This document shows, piece by piece, positions 57,052 through 64,000 of a stretch of DNA of 64,000 nt (position 1 is the stretch's first letter; each line of letters starts with the position of its first letter). Origin of the DNA: Helianthus annuus (taxonomy: Eukaryota; Streptophyta; Magnoliopsida; Asterales; Asteraceae); assembly GCF_002127325.2 (NCBI RefSeq), contig NC_035433.2, forward strand, positions 143,085,942 through 143,149,941. The letters run 5' to 3'. The notes under the pieces are model-generated. The model was not told the DNA's origin, did not search any database, and saw nothing but the letters and a program-made list of their open reading frames with translations. Both the position numbers and the translations under genes were made by a program.

Positions 57052-57389
57052 ACTCCTTGTCATATGTTTATTTGCCATTGTTATCCCAAAATGGGTAAGG
57101 ATTCAATACAAACCACTACATGATTACATGAATGAAATAAGTTACTTCGTATAACCAGCTTCTTTGAGCCGGCAAAACGTGTTGTGTTGTGCTCACCACG
57201 ACAGGTTTCACACGACTATTGAACCGAACATGACACGTTTAGTTAAACGGGTCATTTTCTTAAGCACTGACGCATACATATTTGATAAGGGATCAAAGGA
57301 CATGTAACATTTAACACTATTAAATGTGACCAGTTCAATAACACGAATGACATGGCACATTTAATACGCTTAAAAATAAATAATTCAAA
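57052..57389. other. 3'-3' spacer between phosphatase copy 2 and the hydrolase
   Basis: The genes converge here. 338 bp without recognisable features; it must contain both polyadenylation regions. Confidence 0.5.
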
Positions 57390-58491
57390 CTAACTTTGGC
57401 CAAGTAGAAGTGCTTTAAGGATTGCGTCACTGTTCCCATCAGCATAAGGGAACATATGGCCCGCACCCGCGAGCTCGTGATAGTTTATCCATGGATGTTG
57501 TTGGGCTATATAGCGTTGCAGTGTCACATCTACAATAATATCTTCATCACCTTGCCATATATGAACGGACCCTTCGTTTTCTGGAAACGGGTTCTCAATT
57601 TCTGTTGGATCAAATTCCCATGTGCCGAATCCAATAATCAAGTCACGGTGGATAGATTCGTATTCTCCTTGTTGTCTTACTTGTTCCTTCATAAACACGA
57701 AAAAAGAAACAATACGTCAAATGGGTCAAACAAAAAAATAGAGCATGTCAAACACAAAGTATATTTAATGCCTAATGATAAAACCACCTAAACATTTTTG
57801 TTAAAAAGTTAGATTATTGCTGAAATAATATAGTTAATGCATTTATATGTGGAGCGCGCACACACGAGTACCCATTTTGACCCGTTACAAAGAAAATAGT
57901 AGACATGCCAAATCCAACCCGTTATCGTATGAGTGGGTCAATTGTAGTTTATTTATTTCATCTCTACCATGTCAAACGGGTCAAAAGTTACCCATAATGT
58001 ATTTTTAAAGCTTAAAACCTCGTAAATAATCTTTATTCTACTTTATTAATAAAAAAATATAATTATTTGACTCTAGTTTTCCATACAAAATTAAATTTCT
58101 TAAGAAAATATGTTATTGGCCCGCATGGGTACACGCTTTGATCCGCTACCAAACCCATCCATTTGGCCAAAACGATAAACACAGTGGTACATCCAAGAAT
58201 TGCATTTTAGTACCTCAACAGCTGCTCTGCCAGCTGTAAATTTCGGCACGAGTTCTATATCTTGGCGGGAAAGAATATCAGGGCTGTGAGCAATAATGGT
58301 TAGACTTGGAAACCATTTTTCCGTGTTCCACCAGCAGATCAATGATGGAAGATAGTGAGCGACCCGCAGACTCCATTGATCTTGAAGAAACAGCTTTGAA
58401 AACGCTTGTTGAGACAAGTTTGACGGTAAGTGCGGCCACCAATAATTAACCACTGGAGCTATAAGAGTTGCTCCTGCTAGCCTGTTTAGAT

Positions 58492-58538
<47 letters not shown>

Positions 58539-60406
58539 GAGGGTTCAAATGAGAATAACTTTTTTGTAAGAATAAAAAAGAACAAACTTCAACCAATAAG
58601 AATGCTTTATTTTACTTCATTTAATTTTTGTATTTAATATGTGTAAGGGTATATTGGTAAAATTAGATAGATCATTAATTGTTAGTCTTCCTTTTTAATA
58701 GCTAACTAAATTAAATTTGTAACTTATTTTCAAAAAAAAAATATATCTTTTCAAAGAAGAAAAAAAATTAATTTAGCGTGTAGGATAAATTATGAGGTGT
58801 GTAGGATGAATTACGAGTTGTGTAGGATAAATTACAAAAACGTGTAGGATAAATTTTGATGTGTCTAGGCAAAAATTTTAGTGTGTAGGATGATAATCTT
58901 TATAACTAATTAATTAGTCAAAAAAAATAATAAATTAGATGAGAGAAAACTATTTAATGTTTTTTACCATTGTAACCTTTGTTCTTTTTATTCTCATATT
59001 AATTTTCTTCTCAAATGAACCTCCCTATATATATATAGGTAAAGAGTAAAATACAAATGTGCTTATCGTGCGATACGTACGCGATCATCCCAGCCGTTCG
59101 ATCAGGTGCCGATCTGGTGCGAATTCAATACATATCGCATGTGAAAAAATGGTTAGCATGGGGTAGTGTGAAAAATGGCATGGGGTGTGTAGATGGACAA
59201 AATCGCATGTGGAAGATTTGAATATCGCATGTGAAAAAATGGCATGGGGTAATGTGAAAAATGGCATGGGGTGTGTAGAATCGCATGTGGAAGATTGAAT
59301 ATCGCATGTGAAAAAATGGCTAGCATGGGGTAATGTGAAAAATAAGATGGGGTGTGTAGAATCGCATGTGGAAAATTGAATATCGCATGTGAAAAAAATG
59401 GCATGAGGTAATGTGAAAAATGGCATGGGGTGTGTAGAATTGCATGTGGAAAATTGAATATCGCATGTGAAAAAATGGCATGGGGTAATGTGAAAAATGG
59501 CATGGGGTGTGTAGAATCGCATGTGGAAAATTGAATATCGCATGTGAAAAAATGACTAGCACGGGGTAATGTGAAAAATGACATGGGGTGTGTAGAATCG
59601 CATGTGGAAAATTGAATATCGCATGTCAAAAATCTCTGTGTGTGTTACTGTTCATCTTCTTCGATTGTTGGTCGATCATTGTCAGTATTCTTCCGTTTGA
59701 CCCTTACAACTCCCAAATTAGTAGTTCTTATTATCGATATCGCACTAAAAGGAACAAAGGGAGGTTGGGGATTCAGGTTTTTGAATTTGATTTAGGGTTT
59801 GATTTTGAACTATCATCGGTCAATTACAGAGATTTATGACCTCGCAATGACGTTTAACCTTCCTGGTATGATTTAGATATATTAAAATGATTAATTTAAT
59901 CATTTAAATTAGTTTCGCTCGCGTTTGATCGATTGAAGATCGTACGGCTGAGGGCATCGCATACATAATGTAGGATAAGAGGTATTGTACGTTAACCGGC
60001 CTATATATATATATATATATATATAGGGAGCCGCTAGAATGAAAACCACCCCGAGTTGTAAGAACCGCGAGAACCACACCATCCGGGTCGCCGTTTACCA
60101 TGATTTTTTTTTTACAACTACATGTGTATATTATAAACACATCTGTAAAAAAAAAAAAATTTAAACGGCCCCCTGAGGGGGTAGTTTTTTACACCACAAG
60201 TTTGGTGAAAAAAAAAAAAGAAAAATAAAAACACCAAACTTGTGGTGTAAAAAACTACCCCCTCGGGGGGGCCATTAAATTTTTTTTTTACGGATGTGTT
60301 TATAATATACACATGTAGTTGTAAAAAAAAATCATGGTAAACGGCGACCCGGATGGTGTGGTTCTCGCGGTTCTTACAACTCGGGGTGGTTTTCATTCTA
60401 GCAGCC

Positions 60407-60480
<74 letters not shown>

Positions 60481-61288
60481 CTACTATAATTAATAAAAAG
60501 AAAAGAAAACTAAAATTTTAATGTAAGTTGCATGAAACTGGAAATTACATATAAACAAAACTTGTCCAAATATCCAAAATTAAGCAAAATGGGTCGAAAC
60601 TATCGCCTCTAGGATACAATATTCCTCTTGAGTACTTGTAATTCTATAAAAAGAGTAACATTTAGGATGATACTTTGGAATGCTAATTAACGCACATACC
60701 TATGAGGAATGTACTTCAAATAAGACCAAATCGCTTTCCCGCCCATAGAATACCCGACCACATAGAATTTGGATCCAAGTTCCAGTTGATCAGCAAGTTC
60801 TTCTGTATCCAAAGCCAAACTCTTCGATGTGTGTTTAGGATCCGGATCACTCTCTCCATAACCCGGGCGATCAAATGAAACAATATAAATCCCCAAATCT
60901 TCAATCAGAGCCTGCAAAAGTCAGCCAAGTGCTTAGTCAACCTTAATACAAAAACTGATAAATGATCAACACGACACAGAAGAAAAAACCATACGGGAGA
61001 CGCTGATGTGGCGATAACAGCATAATGCTTGACACAGTCAAAGCCATGAACAAAAATTATTTTGTACTTTACTGAATGTTTTGGGACACCAAATTCTTTA
61101 TAGGATAAATATCTTCCGTCACGAAGCTTGATTCTTGGTGTTGTGATGGGAAGCCCGTCTGGAGGCCCGACTTTCTTGGGGGCGGGTGGACAAGCTGCTT
61201 GATAAGCCCATGCTAAAAGGGCGGTGAAGAACACCAGTAGAAATTTCATGAAAATCCCTGAAATCTTCCTCTTTACTTCACCAGCCAT
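57390..61288 (-). CDS. Alpha/beta-hydrolase, membrane-anchored
   Basis: Four exons in transcript order: 61288-60995, 60911-60700, 58481-58214, 57686-57390; GT-AG and in phase, 356 aa. Residues 12-30 (FMKFLLVFFTALLAWAYQ) form a signal anchor. The fold markers are an oxyanion-hole HGFD at 81-84, the strand FDRPGYGESD at 111-120, the nucleophile elbow GYSMGG (S153), an acid candidate in GDEDI (D305/D307) and the histidine GAGHMFP (H335). A complete catalytic triad suggests an active esterase/lipase-like enzyme; the substrate is unknown. An earlier in-frame ATG exists at 61321, but the second has the better AACAATGGC context. Intron 2 (2.2 kb) holds serial transposon insertions in a TA tract. A duplicate of the last exon begins at 63797. 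Confidence 0.9.
58492..58534. repeat. TA microsatellite (first part of a split tract)
   Basis: (TA)n that continues as short TA runs at 59027-59036, 60002-60024 and 60411-60478, each between inserted elements. Confidence 0.9.
58535..59026. mobile_element. TA-tract foldback element
   Basis: Ends AGTGGAGGGTTCAAATGAGA and TCTCAAATGAACCTCCCT pair, then AGAATAAAAAAGAACAAA pairs with its complement. The centre carries TGTAGGATAAATT-type direct repeats. TA dinucleotides on both sides. Confidence 0.75.
59037..60001. mobile_element. Tandem-array element in the TA tract
   Basis: Between two TA runs. The right terminus TTGTACGTTAACCGGCC matches 20071-20087. The left terminus (ACAAATGTGCTTATCGTGCG, then ACGTACGCGATC) is roughly the complement of that end type. 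It contains the array at 59128-59630. No protein recognised. Confidence 0.55.
59128..59630. repeat. Tandem array, ~77-95-bp units
   Basis: About six units of the form ATCGCATGTGAAAAAATGGC ... GGGTGTGTAGAATCGCATGTGG. The unit itself is built of two related halves. The Cys/His/Phe-rich frames on the minus strand only reflect the period. Confidence 0.9.
60025..60410. mobile_element. TA-tract foldback, near-perfect
   Basis: AGGGAGCCGCTAGAATGAAA at the left end and its complement at the right; the arms match nearly base for base for about 190 bp (GTTGTAAGAACCGCGAGAAC ... GTTCTCGCGGTTCTTACAAC). TA runs flank both ends (60002-60024 and 60411-60478). Confidence 0.88.
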
Positions 61289-61436
61289 TGTTATGGTTTG
61301 ATCCAGATGTAGCAGATTCATATAAATTGAAGAACAGTTGGAAAATAATGCATAGTTGACAAAATAGGAGTAAGCATTTGAAATACATTTTTTTAAGTGT
61401 AGTGTGACTTGAAAGTTGAAACTGTGATGTTTATAA

Positions 61437-61445
61437 TTTTATATA
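61437..61445 (-). promoter_or_regulatory. TATA box of the alpha/beta-hydrolase gene
   Basis: Minus-strand TATATAAAA about 150 bp before the preferred ATG. A GAGTAAATTAC foldback arm begins at the next base (61446). Confidence 0.5.
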
Positions 61446-61570
61446 GAGTAAATTACTCGGACGGTTATGTGGTTTGGCCATATTGCATGTTTGTTCCTTA
61501 AGTTTAAAACATTATATGTGTGGTCGGTCCCTTTGGTTACAAACAAGGAACATGAGTGGTTATTGGTGTG
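61446..61570. mobile_element. Single GAGTAAATT foldback arm
   Basis: Starts GAGTAAATTACTCGGACGGT and contains TGTGGTTTGGCC and GGTCCCTTTGGTTAC. No matching second arm seen, so probably truncated. Confidence 0.5.
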
Positions 61571-61582
61571 GGTGAACATTAA

Positions 61583-61860
61583 GGCTATAGGGTATGGGGT
61601 CCGTCCCTAACCTGTCGAGGACCGGCGACGCCAGCAAACCATCCCCCCCTCCCCGTCCCCGTCCTCACCGACAGCATCTGGACGTTGGCGACGGTCCGTT
61701 TTTGGTGGGCCCCCCTTCGTTTTTGACTGTTAAAAAAAAGGTTGTGGGTTGAATCCCGGATAAACCGAACGGAAAAAAGAAGGTGATGACTGACGAAGAC
61801 ATGTTCTTTTTTCAAAACAGATTCTTTCTTTATTCTTTTTTTGAGTGGTGGGCCCCTCTT
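61583..61860. mobile_element. Possible truncated Harbinger/Tourist-like element
   Basis: TAA followed by GGCTATAGGGTATGGGG, which resembles the terminus at 38000. No right terminus found; the right limit is arbitrary. Confidence 0.35.
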
Positions 61861-61869
61861 CATTTTAGA

Positions 61870-62995
61870 TCAAACTAGGTTATTGCCCCGTGTAATACAC
61901 GGGCTGAATCACAATTACAATATGAAATAAATATGTTCATAATATTGTCTAAATATAGAGTAATATGCAAACTAAATACGATACAAATTTTGTAGAATGT
62001 CAAAAGGTTGTATGTGCGGAAATTAAACATGAATAATTATTAGACCCCCCGTAGTGGGGCGTTTTTTTTTTTAAATTCGAAGAAAAACGTCAAAACACGC
62101 CCCCACCCATTACACCCGGGTGTTTTCCGGCGCTTTATTTGAAAAAAATGATTCCGGCGTTATAAAAAACGCTGAAGTTGTCAACTCAAAATTGCATGTG
62201 GCCAATGGGAGTGGTGCAAGTGTAAGTTTCATTTTCTTATTTTTTTTATATCCTTTTCTCTATAAAAAAATAATTGTTTAATGATTGGAAGTGGCGTTAT
62301 TGGGTATTATTCCCACTACGGCACTTTTGCAATAAACCCCAATAATGCTTCATGCTGACTGGACTGCCACGTGTCGCAAAACGCCCCATGATGGAGGCAT
62401 TATTGAGCTAAACCACTACACATGGCCTTATAAAAAAATGACACAACATTCGTCTATCTGCAAGTATATACTATGTATGATAATAATTATTATACAGAAA
62501 TTACATATAATAATGAAAAATGAAAAGTTACAACTATGATTCACAAACTTTCAAACATTTGGACTGGTTCTAAAAAAACATTTAATAGGTTAAATGGATA
62601 CCAATTTTATAGGTTTTTTTAATAATTTCATATCAAAACTAATTCGGAAATTATAGATTAGAATTTTATTTTCATTCAAGATAAATTTCTAAAATAATAT
62701 ATAAATCTCTTTTTAGTTATGAATTAATTTAAATTTTAAATTTTATCTATCGAATCTTCTTTTTTTTTTTAATAATTTCAATGCAAAGTTAAATCCGGAA
62801 ATTATATATTAGGATTTGAAATATTTAAATATATTTTTAGTTGTAAATTGATTTTGAAATTTAAAATTTATCCATCAAATCCTCTATATTTTAATATTAA
62901 TTAATGTGTATTAGACGGGAAAACAAAATTATTGATGCCCTCTATGAATGACAAGTGTCCCCAAATTGGTTTCTTTTATTATATAGTATAGATTC
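61870..62995. repeat. Dispersed repeats, no gene
   Basis: Opens with CCCCGTGTAATACACGGGC, a short palindrome, and ends near TTATATAGTATAGATTC, phrases common in plant dispersed repeats. 62040-62420 holds GGCGTT/AACGCC-type inverted bits. No coding frame recognised. Confidence 0.35.
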
Positions 62996-63109
62996 TTTGT
63001 AAATTACACATATGATCCCTCTGATTTAGATCAAATTCTGGTTTGATCCCTAAAGTTCTTTATTTTTGAATTTAGAAATTATTTAAGTCTATGTTTTTTT
63101 TATTAAGTC

Positions 63110-63337
63110 ATTTTTTTAATATTAATGAAAATATTTTCTTAGTTTATTTGTTAAATGTTAAAAAAAGTAGAAGATTAAAAAAATAAAAAAAACATAAAAG
63201 TGGTGGGGTAAGATCATCTAGGACCATCCTCCATACCCTCTAGTTTTGTGGGATGGACCATCCTAGAGAGGACTATGACGTGACGCCTACGTGGCGGATC
63301 ATCCTCCCTTGGAGGACCATCACCATATCCTCTAGCC
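63110..63337. mobile_element. Fragment of the Harbinger-like element
   Basis: The reverse complement matches the left end of the element at 38000 (CTCTAGCC terminus, GACGCCTACGTGGCGGAT, AATATTAATGAAAATATTTT). TTA follows the terminus at 63338-63340. The left limit is a truncation. Confidence 0.7.
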
Positions 63338-63796
63338 TTAAGTTATTCTGTCAAATGGGTGTACAAGGACAAAAAATTGAATACAATAGTTATGATGTTT
63401 GGATAACTCGATACATTTAGTTTAACGTGCCAATTTAAACAGTAGCACGTACATGTTTGCTAAGGGGATTACATGACATTTTATAGCATGAATAACACGA
63501 CACATTGTATATGCTAACATGAGCCATATGACATTTTATAAGTGGTCCAATAACATGAGCGAGACGACATGTTTCATGATGACTCACTAAACACGGTTAA
63601 GAAATAAAACACAAGTAACACGATAAAATAAAAGTTACCAATAAAATATAATAAACTCATTACCATATGTTTTAACTACCAAATTCAAACCAAAGGGTAA
63701 TGTTAACTATACCAGTTCTACTTTATTATCTTAATAATAATGGTTTGTTCAAGACAATAGGAAGCTAAAAATCGAGTCCAAAAACAATATTATGAA

Positions 63797-64000
63797 CTAA
63801 CTTTGGCCAAGAAGAAGTGCTTTTAGGATTGCATCACTGTTCCCTTCAGCATAAGGGAACATGTGGCCCGCACCGGTGAGCTCATGATACTTTATCCATG
63901 GAAGTTGTTGGGCTATATACCGTTGCAGTGTCACGGGCACAAGAATATCCTCATCACCCTGCCATATATGAACGGACCCTTTGTTTTCTGGAAACGGGTT
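63797..64000 (-). CDS. Alpha/beta-hydrolase, second copy (3' end, cut by window)
   Basis: Minus-strand last exon, stop at 63797. It encodes the acid loop (QGDEDILVPVTLQRYIAQQ) and the catalytic histidine segment (GAGHMFPYAEGNSDAILKAL), ending LLLGQS as in the gene at 57390. It differs at several residues (for example LVP for IVD, and ELTGAG for ELAGAG), so it is a diverged tandem paralogue. The rest lies beyond the window. Confidence 0.88.
   Translation of the reverse strand, partial: NPFPENKGSVHIWQGDEDILVPVTLQRYIAQQLPWIKYHELTGAGHMFPYAEGNSDAILKALLLGQS

Noticed and set aside
59085..59629. Cys/His/Phe-rich repetitive frames on minus strand, superficially like zinc-finger repeats
   Set aside because: They follow the tandem DNA unit, shift frame between units, and lack regular Cx2C...HxnH spacing.
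59128..59630. Regular repeats considered as a CRISPR-like array
   Set aside because: Units are contiguous and diverged, without unique spacers, and the genome is a plant.

Overview
This is nuclear DNA of a flowering plant, a eudicot and most likely a member of the daisy family (Asteraceae). That assignment is inference: it rests on plant spliced genes (a coiled-coil NLR, an F-box protein, purple acid phosphatases), plant splice sites, AT-rich spacers and a very dense set of small transposons, including many copies of a foldback repeat whose arms read like 'GAGTAAATTGCCATTTTAG...CCCTGTGGTTTGG'. No bacterial operon, organelle, CRISPR or rRNA/tRNA gene was seen.

Layout. 1-8.0 kb: repeat-rich spacer with SINEs, two 5'-truncated LINEs, hAT/MULE/Tourist-type MITEs and a perfect 30-nt hairpin. 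8.09-13.56 kb: one complete, very young, non-coding LTR retrotransposon on the minus strand (apparently identical 724-bp LTRs, TTGAC target duplication). 13.6-17.7 kb: spacer with foldbacks. 17.7-28.8 kb: a large minus-strand gene reconstructed here as 16 coding exons (980 aa) with a BED zinc finger, two AT-hooks and a WD40/TFIIIC-110-like region; most of its larger introns carry foldback transposons, and a 951-bp foldback sits just upstream of its TATA box. 29.7-34.1 kb: spacer with a broken P450 remnant, SINE-like repeats and MITEs. 34.68-37.67 kb: an intact intronless CC-NB-LRR resistance gene. 38.0-39.9 kb: a Harbinger-like element carrying only the Myb/SANT-type ORF1. 41.36 kb: a short SANT-like gene with its own TATA box. 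43.2-44.35 kb: an F-box gene broken by one in-frame TAG. 47.8-57.05 kb: two tandem, intact five-exon purple acid phosphatase genes. 57.4-61.3 kb: a four-exon alpha/beta-hydrolase gene on the minus strand; a second copy of its last exon begins at 63.8 kb and runs out of the window.

How parts work together. The two phosphatase genes and the two hydrolase copies are products of local tandem duplication. The gene cluster is otherwise unrelated in function. The strongest theme is transposon biology: several MITE/foldback families are present in multiple copies whose target-site duplications can be read directly (8 bp for hAT-type, 9-10 bp for the MULE-like foldbacks, TAA/TTA for Harbinger/Tourist, 9-17 bp for SINEs and LINEs). 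Some copies are nested and some accumulate serially in a single TA-dinucleotide tract.

I found no clearly new biological system. The most unusual objects are the BED finger spliced in frame onto a WD40/AT-hook gene, the giant foldback with a 15-bp AACCGTTTCGA-type core at that gene's promoter, and the serial insertion of three elements into one TA tract.
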